Shown: one piece after another, positions 45,480 through 58,363 of the stretch
How positions within the stretch are numbered: position 1 is the stretch's first letter
How the letters are laid out: the number at the start of each line of letters is the position of its first letter
Program-made: the position numbers and the translations under genes
Source of the DNA: Paragorgia papillata
Taxonomy: Eukaryota > Cnidaria > Anthozoa > Scleralcyonacea > Coralliidae
Assembly (NCBI GenBank): GCA_035771165.1
Contig: JAWNZC010000229.1
Span: forward strand, 281,501-345,500
Direction of reading: 5' to 3'
Length of the DNA: 64,000 nucleotides
The notes under the pieces: model-generated
What the model was told of the DNA's origin: nothing
The model's input: only the letters and a program-made list of their open reading frames with translations
Database searches by the model: none

Positions 45480-45930
45480 ACCTAGTTATGACCTAAAAGG
45501 GCGGCAGCTGAGGCAAAGAGCGAATCACGCAGAGCAGCATAGATCGGGCAACAATAATTGTTTAGCCAATTAAGAGGCAAAACCACATCTGCATCTGTAT
45601 AATGGAGAGGATACAACTTTAATACGATAAAGATAGTCATTTAAACCGTACGTCCCTAGTCTTAAACGCGAATGAAGTGTAGACGCATATCTTGATAAAG
45701 ATACGTCATTTGTATCTGCACAAATTCATGATTTATGCAGATTAGAACTAAAATCAAAAAGATTGTCTAAGTTCCTCAAATCAATTGGTAAATTGTTCCA
45801 ACTTTTAATTGCCGAAGGGAAAAAGGAATTTTCAAATCTATTCGTTCTTACGTTACAAAAATCATCACCAGATCTTAAAGGAAACCGAGATCATGTAACC
45901 CGAGGAGGAAGCAGACCAGATAGAAAAGCT
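45480..45930 (-). pseudogene. LINE C-terminal remnant
   Basis: On the minus strand broken frames read FFPSAIKSWNNLPIDLRN and then LHSRLRLGTYGLNDYLYRIK with a cysteine-containing follow-up, the C-terminal pattern of Jockey/I-type LINE ORF2 (WN.LP motif, RLRLG...LN.YL). Several stops and shifts interrupt it. Confidence 0.6.
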
Positions 45931-46146
45931 GCATGGGGTTAAACCATTAATTATTTTATAAAATAAAACTAGTCTTGTACTTTTATTATACCCTCGCAAA
46001 TAATCTTCCAATCAAATGTTTACATTCGTGTCACGTGCCAGCCCAATATTTTACGATGTAGCACAACTACATATTGGGCAGCAACCTTTGGACAGGTGCA
46101 CAAGGTATATTTACTTGTCAATTGCACGATTATTTGTTCGATATAA

Positions 46147-46303
46147 TAAAACACCTATTGGATTCATCTTCGCCCGATATGGAAAATATTTAAGTCAAAT
46201 CTTAATATTACTCGACCTTCGGTCAATCGGTCTCGCCCAGTATTGAATTTTCGACTTAAATTTTTGCCATATCGGGCTTAGATGAATCCAATAAGTTATA
46301 TTA
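46147..46303. repeat. Palindromic repeat
   Basis: ctattggattcatcttcgcccgatatgg is mirrored by ccatatcgggcttagatgaatccaatag-like sequence. An inner part around aagtcaaatct / acttaaattt is also inverted. Confidence 0.6.
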
Positions 46304-46675
46304 TTATACAATACTGATACAATCTCGACTGTGATTGGCTAAAAACCTACAGATAATTCTTGATATCTGTAACTATGACGCGCTGGCCAGCGGTTTGAAC
46401 AAACAAACATGGCGGCCGTCCTTAGGAGTGAAGATCAGAAGCCGATTAATCCGGCGGATTTGGCACGTTTTGTTGACGCTAAAACCACCAAGAAAAAACA
46501 AGCGAGCTACACATACATCTGTTAGAGTTTAAAGCAGTGTTTGAAGGAGAAAATTGTATTTGAAAGCGAAAAAAGTTAGCGAACCTCGAACTGAAGACGG
46601 TATGAATATTTACTATTTTTACCTAACTTTGTAAAAAACTTTCTAAAGGCTTCTACGTTTATAATTGTATAATAA

Positions 46676-46829
46676 AACAATTATTGAATTCGGTTATCGC
46701 ATGATATCAAGAATTATCAAGGCCTCTGTTTGTGTTATCCGCCTCAGCCTTCGGCTTCGGCAGATAACACAAACCTCGGCCTTGATAATTCTTGATATCA
46801 TGCTCAACCTCATCCAATAATTGTATAAT
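46676..46829. repeat. Palindromic repeat (gcatgatatcaagaattatc)
   Basis: gcatgatatcaagaattatcaagg and ccttgataattcttgatatcatgc form arms around an inner palindrome (tgtgttatccgcc / ggcagataacaca). Confidence 0.75.
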
Positions 46830-46837
46830 ATTTGATA

Positions 46838-47062
<225 letters not shown>

Positions 47063-47280
47063 GTAAAGTCTAAAAAACTTAAAAATGGCGAGCTGCCGAA
47101 ACTTTAGAAAACGGTAAATTTGACTTCAGATTTTTTAATATAAACCAGACCTATTTCCAAAGTACGGATTCAGCACGAACAAAACTGATCACGGGAAGAA
47201 AATATTTAGCTGCCTGCGCACACTTAACTATTCAGGGCACCGCAATTTTGGCAGTCAAGCTTTTTTTTATCTTTGTTATG

Positions 47281-48943
47281 GATTAGATAAAATATCTGCT
47301 AGGCTCCTTCGTGAATGTCCTGACTTGATTGCAGAATCCCTTTGTTTAATTTTTAACCGTTCCGTTAATACGGGTATCTTTCCCGATGAATGGAAATGTT
47401 CAAAAGTCATACCATTATTTAAACAAGGAGAACGTAAGGATCTCAATAACTATCGGCCCATCTCAATTATTCCGGTTGTGGCAAAAGTTTTTGAGAGGAT
47501 TATTTACGATCAAGTCAATGTTTTTCTTATCGATAACAAACTACTTTTCAATGGTCAATCAGGGTTCCGAAGCCTCCATTCCACAGTCACTGCTCTTCTT
47601 GAGGCCACTAACGACTGGGCGTACAATATTGATCGTGGCAATGTTAACGCTGTAGTTTTCTTAGATCTCAAAATTAAACAGCGTTTGACACCGTGGATCA
47701 TGGAATACTGTTATCAAAATTAAATGCATATGGTATAGGAAGTGTTGCGAGTAATTGGTTTAAGTCTTACTTAAGTGATCGCAACAAAAACTGTTTTGTG
47801 AACGGTTTTCTCTCACAGAACCGTTCATTGTCCTGTGGTATCCAACAGGGGACTATTTTGGGGCCACTTCTATTTTTAATTGATATAAATGACTTGTCCA
47901 ATGGCCTCGCACATTCCCAGCCACGTATATATGCAGACGACACTCATTTGACGTTCGCATGCAACCAATAATGTTCATGATATTGAACAGAACCTGAATC
48001 AAGACCTTGCGAACGTTAATGAATGGCTTATTGCAAATAAGCTTACTCTAAACCAATATAATCAAAGACAGAATTCATGTTAATCGGGTCTAGGCAAAGA
48101 ATATGTACGTTTCACTCATCACCATTTTTAGAAATTGATGGGATCCCTATTAACCAGGTTTCCCACACAAAGTCTCTTGGTGTACATATTGATGAGAATT
48201 TGTCTTGGAACGTACATATCAATAAGTTATCTAAAAAGATTGCTTCAGGCGTTGGAGCTTTAAAACGTGTAAGATCGTTTGTCCCTGGTACGACGCTACA
48301 GTTTATTTTCAATTCGTTAGTTCAACCACATTTTGATTACTGTTGCGTCGTTTGGGATAATTGTAACAAAACCCTCGCTGATAAGCTTCAATAATTACAA
48401 AATCGTGCAGCTAGGGTATTAACGTTTTCTAGTTATGACACTAATTAATGCTGATTTTCTTCTTGAGAAACTTGGCTGGAGGAAACTTGACTCCCAGCGC
48501 AAATTTGAAAAAGCTGTTATGGTCTACAAATCACTTAATGGGCTCGCTCCCGATTATTTGCGTCCCATGTTCACTGACCGTAGCAGCGTAACAAATTATT
48601 CATTGAGAGACACCGAGGGCAAACTAGTTATTCCTAAGCCCCGTATTAACTACCTAAAAAAAAGCTTTGGTTATAGTGATGCGGTGCTATGGAATAGCCT
48701 TCCTATCGAGTTGCGCAAGGCAAACACTCTGGGTGATTTTAAATCAGGCTGCAGTAGCTACTTAAATTCTTAACCTTTTTATTGCACGGCACTCATGGAA
48801 GCAGGTATTTTTAACTTAGTATTATTAGGAACATTAACTGAAATTGTAATTTGAGATTTATTAACTGTAATTTTGTATTAGTTAGTGTATGTAAAATTTT
48901 GATGAGTTTACCGTGGTTAAATAAAGTTATTATCTTATCTTAT
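47281..48943 (+). pseudogene. 5'-truncated LINE (Jockey/L2-like RT) with known empty site
   Basis: RT blocks: FPDEWKCSKVIPLFKQG, NYRPISIIPVVAKVFERI and QSGFRSLHSTVTAL (47325-47680). Shifted near 47690 come [19 protein letters not shown] and [10 protein letters not shown] (Asp pair near 47938). Further pieces read TKSLGVHIDENLSWN (48150), LVQPHFDYCCVVWDN and AVLWNSLPIEL (48680). The 3' end is aataaagttattatcttatctta at about 48943. The boundaries are fixed because 49733-49825 holds the same flanks without the insert. Confidence 0.88.
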
Positions 48944-48984
48944 AGTCTATATATTTTGGTTAAAATATATCTTGTATCTTAGAT

Positions 48985-49732
48985 ATATATATCTTCCCTT
49001 CACTTTCCTTTCCTTTCCTTCACTTTCGTCTCCTTTCCTTTCCTTCCTTTCCTTCCCTTCCATTCCCTTCCCTTTCCTTTTCTTTCATTTCCTTTCCATT
49101 CCTTCTCTTCCCATTCCTTCCCTTTCCTTTCTTCTGTTTTCCTTTTCTTTCCTTCCCTTCCCTTCCCTTCCTTTCACTTTCTTTTCCTTTCTTTTCCTTT
49201 TCTTTTCTTTCCTCTCCTTCCCTTCCCTTCCATTCCCTTCCATTCCCTTCCCTTTCCTTTCCTTTCCTTTCCTTTTCTTTCCTTCCCTTCCCTTCCCTTC
49301 ACTGTCATTTCCTTCACTTTCCTTTCCTTTCTTTTCTTTTCTTTTTTTCCCTTCCCTTCCCTTCCCTTCCCTTCACTTTCCTTTCTTTTCTTTTCCTTTT
49401 CTTTTCTTTCCTTTCTTTTCCTTTTCTTTCCTTCTCTTCCCTTCCCTTTCCTTTCCTTCACTTTCCTTTCCTTTCTTTTCTTTTTTTTCCTTCCCTTCCC
49501 TTCCCTTCCCTTCACTTTCCTTTCTTTTCTTTTCCTTTTCTTTTCTTTCCTTTCCTTTCCTTTCCTTTCCTTTTCTTTCCTTCCCTTCCCTTCCCTTTCT
49601 TTTCCTTTTCTTTCCTTTCCTTTCCTTTCCTTCCCTTTCTTTTCCTTCCCTTCCCTTCCCTTTCTTTTCCTTTTCTTTCCTTTCCTTTCCTTTCCTTCCC
49701 TTTCTTTTCCTTTCCTTTCTTTTCCTTTCCTC
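48985..49732. repeat. Polypyrimidine CCTTT-type imperfect repeat
   Basis: About 750 bp of CTTTC/CCTTC/TTTTC units with almost no purines on the + strand. Long open frames on both strands here (Phe/Ser/Leu/Pro-rich or Lys/Arg/Glu/Gly-rich) are a by-product of the repeat and not genes. Confidence 0.95.
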
Positions 49733-49830
49733 TCAGGGCACCGCAATTTTGGCAGTCAAGCTTTTTTTTATCTTTGTTATGATCAGTCTATATATTTTGG
49801 TTAAAATATATCTTGTATCTTAAATATATC
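49733..49830 (+). repeat. Duplicate of LINE flanks (empty site)
   Basis: The 49 bp tcagggcaccgcaattttgg...tttgttatg match 47232-47280 exactly. They are followed by agtctatatattttggttaa..., which matches 48944 onward. Only a short junction replaces the 1.66-kb LINE. Confidence 0.88.
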
Positions 49831-49987
49831 TTCCCTTCCCTTCCCTTTCCTTTCCTTTCCTTTCCTTTCCTTTCTTTTCTTTTCCTTTTTCTTTGCCTTT
49901 TCCTTTCCTTTCCTTTCCTTTCCTTTCCTTTCCTTTCCTTTCCTTTCCTTTCCTTTCCTTTCCTTTCCTTTCCTTTCCTTTCCTTCC
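49831..49987. repeat. Second polypyrimidine (CCTTT)n run
   Basis: Nearly regular TTTCC pentamers from about 49840 to 49985. It ends about 180 bp before the DDB1 start codon. Confidence 0.95.
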
Positions 49988-50168
49988 CCTCGCTGCGAAT
50001 CTCTTCTCTTCTTCATTGGCCTCCTGTACACTAGACCGACCGCTAATTACGCGCGCGCGCGTCTCACATGTTCTTACACGCGGGAAAACTTGGCGGCCAT
50101 TTTGAGTGTGGTTGTTGAAGTATTGATGTAGAAGTTGTGTTGGACATATTGAGAAATGTTCTATTATA
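49988..50168 (+). promoter_or_regulatory. DDB1 promoter / 5' UTR region
   Basis: A locally GC-rich stretch (acgcgcgcgcgtctc near 50050) and ttggcggccattttgag near 50090 (a YY1-like ATGGC core on the minus strand) precede the ATG at 50169. There is no TATA box, which fits a housekeeping promoter (inference). Confidence 0.4.
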
Positions 50169-50378
50169 ATGGCATTTAATTACGTTGTTACAGCTCAAAA
50201 ACCAACTGCTGTTAGTGCTGCAGTGGTTGGACATTTTACTGGAGGAGATGATTTGAATCTTATTGTGGCAAAGAACACTAGATTAGAAATTCATCTTGTA
50301 ACACCAGAAGGATTAAGACCTTTACTTGATGTTGGAATATATGGAAAGATTGCTTGTATGCAACTCTTTCGACCACGA
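50169..50378 (+). CDS. DDB1: DDB1 exon 1
   Basis: Start codon at 50169, donor gtaagt at 50379, ending LFRPR (CGA). Confidence 0.96.
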
Positions 50379-53300
50379 GTAAGTATGACAAGTCTCGAAT
50401 GATATTTACGAATATTAGGATTACTGCACTTGATAGATCATGTTCAGTATTGTCTTTATGTTTATAAGATCTTCTCAATATAAAGTTACTGTTTAATAGT
50501 TGACAGTACATACCAAGAACCTACTCTAGTATTTTGCCCTACGCCAGACGATTTTATTCCTTAACAGTTAAACCCCTGGCATACTAAGGTTGAAATATTA
50601 TTAACTAAATTTAATAGTATTACTGCCTCTCCCCCCTGTTGATGAACTTTGGAATTTTAGGGAAAGGGGGGGGAGAGTTTGAAAGTTTAGGATCGTGTTC
50701 AGTATGGTCCCTTTAGATCACATTAAGTTAATAAATCTTCTCAACAGTTGATGGTTCAGTACCATCTGAAAGTCTTGTAATGGCTTCGAGGTCACTGGAC
50801 CTACAATCAGCTCTTTGTAGATTCTTAAGTTGTTATGCACCAGTCGTTTGAAACCCCCGCACCCCCACCTCGGGCATACCTGGGGAATTCACTTTGTACG
50901 TGTGTGAAATTCAGCGAAGTCGCTGGTCATGGGGGCAGAAAGGCATGGTGAATTCCCCCGCACCTGTTCTATTCCACTCCAAACAATGAAAATTATAGAA
51001 TGCAGCAGCAATGTGGTGCAAAAATGTGCCTTGGTACATCATGTTTTTTGAGGGCCATGGGTTTGTTAGTGCTATGCACTATTTAGTGTCACCCACATTA
51101 AATAAAGTTTATTCATTCATTCATGTTAGCTACACATAAGCAACCTCGTTCCCAGGGCTTTCTCATAAGTAGACGTGTGAATTGTCTGCCATTCCCCCAC
51201 TCATTCCCCGACCTGCTCAGCAAGGCAGTGACAGCAAGTGTATTCTCCATCTACCGAGGATGACAAACCAATATGAGGTGAATACCCCCGCTTTCCCCAG
51301 GGTATACCCAAGGGGCAGGGGGGGTGCAAATGACTGGTGCATTAGCGAATACTCATTAGTTGTTGACACATGCTGTAAGCATTAAGCTAAATTGCAAATT
51401 AATGGGAATAAATTACAGAACACAGACTTGAAGACACTGATATACAGATGCTCAACCCCCAGTTATTTTGGATTTGGGACAGAGCATATTGTACATGCAG
51501 GCTACTGTACAAGTTAGTGGAAAAATCAATGTCTAATACACTAAGACAATTGCAATTAGTCTTGACCGATTTTTTCCCATTAAAGTGAATGTTCTATTTG
51601 TTGACTAAGTTTAATGCAAAATAAATATTTAACATAAAGTATCACTCATGTGAAAATTAACCATTTTTGCAACTATTTTACAATATTAACTACATGTATG
51701 TAGAAGTGGCAGGGGATTGGGAAGAGGACTAACGTCCCAATTGCACCCTAATCTTTTTATTGAATTTTTGGGAAACATGGTCCTGAGTTGCAGCATGATT
51801 TGCATCTTGGGATAGCAAGCAACAGAACCTAGTAATTGCTAAAATCAGCTTTAATACATGTGCTACTGTGATTCATATAAATTATGTGATTTTGGAAAGA
51901 ATATTATTGTCATACAGCACTACATACAGTAAAAAAAAAATAAATAAATATGACCTAGTCCCTACCTTGTGAGCAGAGCCTTCTTTTCCTTATTTCTTCA
52001 CTGAGAGAGAGGAAGAAAAGAAGGCTCTGCTGTATTCGTGTTTGCTTTCAACCAAGATTTAGGACGAAGTAACCCATTTAAGACATGTTTAACTGGTTCT
52101 TGTTTTGTTTTCTGCTCTGATTCATACTGGGTTTGAGATTGTAACCAAGCAACTGACATGCATGCGCAATGGAAACCAGACACAAATACAACAGCACCTA
52201 CTTTTCTTCCTCTCTCTCAGTGAAGAAATAAGGAAAAGAAGACTCTACTCGCAGGGTAGACCTACCTTGTACGTATACCCCACCTAAGTTTATGTTTTAC
52301 GAAAAGAAAAAGGAAACCCATGACATCTAAGACACACACTGTATGTACCGTACAGTATGACATCATTGTATGAAGGACAACAACATAAAAGTGGGCATTA
52401 TTGCCAGAAATAGTGATCCAGTTAATATCAGGCTGCTGAAAGCACATTTTATTTTATTTTATTGAACTGATGTACTGAGAAAAAAAAAATAGTTAAACCA
52501 ATTATTGTGGACCTAAAATATGTACATGTATGTAGTTGCACAGTAGTTAAGAAGATGAAACCTAAGATCTGTTCATGTGAAGAGTGCACACTCAAAGAAC
52601 TATTCTTTTAATTTTTATTCTAATTTTTATTTTATTTTACATTACCCACGTATATACATCCTTAGTTACTGTAGATGCATTTACATTCATGCATGCTTTA
52701 ATATCCGTAGGCAGGGTTCTGGCCACGGTGGGTGGCACTGGGCAGCGGCTTCCGGCACTCACACCAAAAAAGGAGTAATGGACCCTTCCACCTGGCACTC
52801 GAAATATGCAATAAGAAAACCCCATGTGTTGTATTTTTTATATATCTTTTAATTAATATACATCATTTTGTATTTTTTTGTCCTTGGTGAATTTTTTTTT
52901 ATTGAAACAATATTATTTGGTGAAATTCAGCACCACAACGCACACAATATTAGCTACCAGACTTGTGATTCGGTGAAATACGATATTCCTTCAAAGCCAG
53001 ATTGGATTGTCTGATACTTGGGTAAGGCTCTAATCACTTCGCACTTTCTTTATTAATGCCTGTAAGATGATACACCGGTGTTGGTAGTCGTAGAACATAC
53101 GCAGGAAACCTTGCCCTAGCTTTACTTAGAGAATTCGTCATGCTGTATATTCTAGCATGCCCTAGCTAATAGTAATATCTAGTCTGACAAAATTGTGAGA
53201 CACATGATGTAAAGGATTATGAATTTCACACTTGCTCACATTTGGAAAATATCATTTTTGGGGGGTTGAGCCCTCGGGCCTGTAGGTACCCAGCACTCAC

Positions 53301-56300
53301 ATGCTCCTGGGCAGAACCCTGCGTAGGGTTGGTTTAATTTACTCTAATTTACCAGTATGCACCCTATTCTTATTTTCTATTTGTTAACACATTTGTATTC
53401 CATTTTAACTCCTACGAGATTTGTACATACCTACTGTATATAGGTACATATATTTTAACTCACTTGATCTTTCTCTATTTGTCTCTGATGATGTCATTGA
53501 TTGACAAAAGCTCACTTGAATAAAGATTTTTTAGATAGCCAGCCTCATGTGATTATAACTTTGAATATAGAATGCTGCTAAAGAACACCTTTACCAGTAC
53601 TACAGTAGATTAAATGCTTTAGTTTCATGGTTTAGAGATGGTTTTTGTCAGTAGATGTAGAGAACTTCTTCAGTTGAAGGTAGTAAAGACCAATATCGGG
53701 ATTTGTCGATTATTGTAATTTGTACTGCAGTACAGTTGTTAAAAATTAGTTGTGACAATGTGGTGGGGTTAATGATGTTAACCCATTACTGCCTAGAATG
53801 TCAGATTAAAATGAACTACGGTATACAGTGTGTCCCAAAAAAAATGCCCCCCATCCATTTATGAGGTGCACCTTCTTTAATTATGGTACAAGAAGTAAAT
53901 TTTTATATCACGCCGAAAGCCCATCACTCCTTCTTTGTTGTCTGAAATTTTCAGAGCTAAGTAGTTATCTACTCCGTCTCGCTTCCTGTAGTCATTTAAA
54001 GAGGCAACATCAAAATTTGAACTTGTCCAAATCATGTATGCTACGTCAAGATTTGGGAATCTTCTCCTAAAGGCTTCCCTTGTCCTTGTTGGGCTTCTTG
54101 TTTCATGATAGGAAAGTACCATGAATGCTCTTTCCTCGGCAGTGAATTGTTGTCCAACCATCTTAAGACGGATGAAGTAAAGTGCACTTCTGCCTACATG
54201 GCAAACATGTGCATGGAACTCTCATGAGCATTGTTATTACCCCAAGGAACCCCACATGATTTGATGCCGCACTGCTTCATTTGGAATCAAACTTTATTCC
54301 CCTGTGGTCAGTTTTCACATGCATATGTATTCAAACTTGTATTCCGCACTCAAACAAAGCTGTGGTCAAAAGCGGGATGAGCGACATTCGTTTGGGACAC
54401 CCTGTATTTTTCCAAATCTGTAGGTAGCATAGATAATTTGCATAATTTGGACAAGTTCAAATTTTGATGTTGCCTCTTTAAATGACTCCAGGAAGCGAGT
54501 ATAGCTATTTAGCTCTGTACAGTACAAAAACGGATGGGGGGTATTTTGGGGGGACACCCTGTACTGTATACAATGGCAGGTTTAAATTAAAAGGGATTTA
54601 GGAATACGGTACTTGGTGGTATTACCACAATTTCTGAAACATGTACTGTACTACCAGTTATTCTTCTCTTTTTGTTAGGGTGAACCTCAAGACCTGTTGT
54701 TTATCTTAACATTCAGATATAGAGCGTGTATTCTGAGTTATAAACCGGACACAGGTGATATAGTTACAAGAGCTTATGGTGATGTTCAGGTATGGGAAAT
54801 ATACAGTAATACAGATACTGTATTATCATGGTAGCTGTGTTGATGCATGTTCATGCTGCAAAAAATCTTGACAGTTCACCACTGCAGTTGTCTTTCTGTA
54901 TACAGTAATACAATACTACCTTTCATAGTTATTTTATTCTGTTCTTGGATTATTGAATATGACGTCACACGTTCTGTGTGGGACAAAACGGAGAATCAGC
55001 CAAGTCTTTGAGTTGAACATAAGAGTTAAGCAAACGTTGCAGACTTAATCAGTCTATACCAGGGCAAGCTAGTCTACAACGTTTAGTTTCGTGTAGTCAA
55101 ACTCAAAGATTTGACTGATTTTCTGTTTTGTCCTACACACAACGTTATCACAGCTCAAAATACGTACATGTAATCAATAACTCAAGAACAGGATAAGATA
55201 TAAAAGGCATGTAAATTAGGCTGAGGCGGTTTTGGAAAAAAACCGAAACCGAAAACCGTCACGAAAAAACCGGTAAAACCGACATAACCGATCTTCTGCA
55301 TTAATTAAATTATTGTGAAATAAAAAAACCCAAATCAAACCAACATGTGTGTTTACTTTATGAAGCAATAAATAAATATATTGTAGCAACCAACATTGAT
55401 TATTTACAATTAGTTAAAGTTTTATACATCAAAATGTAAAATTCTAGGGCTTAATACAAGTGCCTTTTTGTTTACAAATTCTCAGCCAAAAAAAAGAGCA
55501 TGTCAACCTTTTCAGGATTTAACCGCGCTCGTGCTGGAGTGCTTACAAGTCTTGCCTTGCTGAACAGTCGCTCTGATGGTGAGCTAGAAGCTTGAACAGC
55601 GAGGTATCTTTTAGCAAGCTGACTGGCAACGAAATGAACTTGAATTTTCGCTTCTCACCATTTCAATGGATTTTCATCTCCGTCGATAACTGGATATGTG
55701 ACGTATCTTTCAATTTAGAACTGCGGACAAACGATCGCGCGGTGACTGGGCTGCCGATGAGGATGCTTTTGGCTTATTTAAACTGGTCAATGCTCCAAGG
55801 CTCAACTTCACCTTCGTCGCTGGCGGTTCTGGAGTTGGAGAAGCATCATTCACTTCTTCATGGGATAGGAGAAAAATAGCTTGCGCCAGCAGTTCTTCTT
55901 TCACCACGTGAAATTCTGACGGCTTAAGCTTATCGTCTTCGTCGTCCAACTCGCCCGTTGTGAGGAAATCAGTTTTATAAGTTAAACTGAAAAACTTTGA
56001 ATCGGTTTTTCGTTTTTTTCGGTTTTTCGGTTTTCCACCGTGAAAGAAACCGGAAAACCGATCTCAAAACAAAACCGATCTTTTCCGGTTAACCGCCTCA
56101 GCCTAATGTAAATGGCATGTTTTATTATTTTAAATGTTATTATGTTCTTCTAATTATAATCATGAAGAACTGCAGCAAATTTTTGTTCCATAACTAGCAT
56201 TTGCAACTTACAAAAGTTGTGTTCTATTTTTTAACATTCGTTTATTTCAGGATAAAGTTGGAAGACCTTCAGATGCCGGAATGATATCAATCATAGATCC

Positions 56301-58327
56301 TGAATGTCGTATTATTGGATTACGGCTTTATGATGGTCTCTTTAAAGTCATCTTACTGGAACTTGATTCATCAAAAGAGCTAAAAGCTTTTAATATTAGG
56401 TACTACATACATGTATATAACATTGTACAGTATAGTTGTAGCTCTATGAAGGTATCTATATATTAAAGGGCATATGACTCGAAAATTAAGTTTGTCTTAT
56501 TGAAAAGAACATTTAAAACGATAAAATAACATATTTTGCAGTTTTTGGTTTCCTTGCTTCGTTTTCGAGATATTCCAGTTTGTTTGATATGCAAATGACA
56601 CAACTTTTTACATGTACGTCACATGTGCATAATGAGTTATCAGAAAAGGTTACATATCTTTGCTATTATGAAAACATGGGCTTAACTCAAAGGAAGCATG
56701 TGCGTGTTTCTACCCACAACGCCAAACATGTAGAATTCCAGGTGATTTCGTTTCACAATAGCAAACATATGTAACCTTCTCTCGGTAACTCATAATACTC
56801 ATTATGCACGTGTGACGTAAAAAGTTGTGTCATTTGCATATCAAACAAACTGGAATATCTCGAAAACGAAGCAAGGAAACCAAAAACTGCAAAAGATGTT
56901 ATTTTATCTTTTTAAATGTTCTTTTCAATAAGACAAACTTAATTTTCGAGTCATATGTCCTTTAATAGCCGTGTATGTCCGTCTGTCCGTCCGCGGAAAA
57001 GCTAGAAAACCACTGGGCCCATTCAAACTAAACCACTACCAAAACTAAGCCTAAAGTTCGACCGTGTGCAATGGGTGTATGGCTTTCGAAGACCAAAACG
57101 TTCACCCATCGCCAACTTGGCGGCCATTTTGCATTATGACCACAGTAGCCCAATACTCACAACCATCGCCTTCGCTTTTTGCTGAGCGGGAAAAAAAGTA
57201 ATGTAACCGTGAAACATGACAGAAGAAGTTGTAATAACGTTTCTTATGTTAATTTCGAAAGGAAGAAAATACAAAATAACCGAATCAAACCCGAAGCTGT
57301 GCTTATTATTATTATATTATTATTATTATATTATCAAACCCGAAGCTGTGCCACACAGCCCACATGAGTGCATGACTCTTGACTCTATATGGCCACAGGG
57401 AGCCCGATCCAGTCACTTCAACAATCCTATGTTGATCTTGCCGCTACCTGTGTCTCTAAACAAAGAGACCTTCCTAAAAACATGTTCTTTTTCAAGACCG
57501 TGAATTTTTCACGGGTAACCACTAGTACATTATAATTATCGAAGTGGCTATAGGTTCGGTAACCGGAACTCGTTCAAGCAAAACTAAAGGTCCGGCACCA
57601 ACGCGGCCTAAAACGTAGCGAGACATATAGCGAAGTAATTGTAGCGAAGTAAATAAGATTTCTGTCATGCCATTGAGCACTATCTGTATCGAAAAAAAAA
57701 TTATGGGTCAAAATACTCATAAAATTATGCTTAAAATACTCATTAATAATTCATGACGAAAACACAAAAGAAATCAATACCGTAGCAGTGGTTGTAAATC
57801 GGATACAGCATCGTCCTAATTTACATAAACTTTAGCTACGATTTTCTCGGCTAAAACCGAGACCGTATCATCAAAATAGTTGGTGAACTTGATTATTTAG
57901 ATGCATTTGTATTTATATTCGCAGCCGAGCTGTATCTGATTTACTACGGCTCGCTTGCAGCTCGCCTTGTAAATCAGATACAGCTCGGCTGCTCATGCTG
58001 TATCTATTACATACAATTACCTCGAAAATGAAAACAAGTACAGTATGGTGGGTGACCCCCAATTGTTCTCTTGCATACTTCGCATTTAAGCATAAACGAT
58101 AAAAAAAAGATTAATATATATATATAAGTGAGTTTTGGTTCACGAAATGTTAGAGGGTGCTCAATACCATACATAGATAGAGCAAAATACAAAGTATGAA
58201 GTATAGTTTACCTAAGTTTTAGCTACCAGAGGTTTCACCCTAAACGGGATCATCAGTTGCTTGATGATCCCGTTTAGGGTGAAACCTCTGGTAGTGAAGA
58301 CTTTAAGGTAAACTATACTTCATGCTT

Positions 58328-58363
<36 letters not shown>

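Noticed and set aside
48972..49823. Long Phe/Ser/Leu/Pro-rich and Lys/Arg/Glu/Gly-rich open frames
   Set aside because: They are translations of the CCTTT-type polypyrimidine repeat on both strands, with no stop codons possible in the pure repeat. No start context, no domain.
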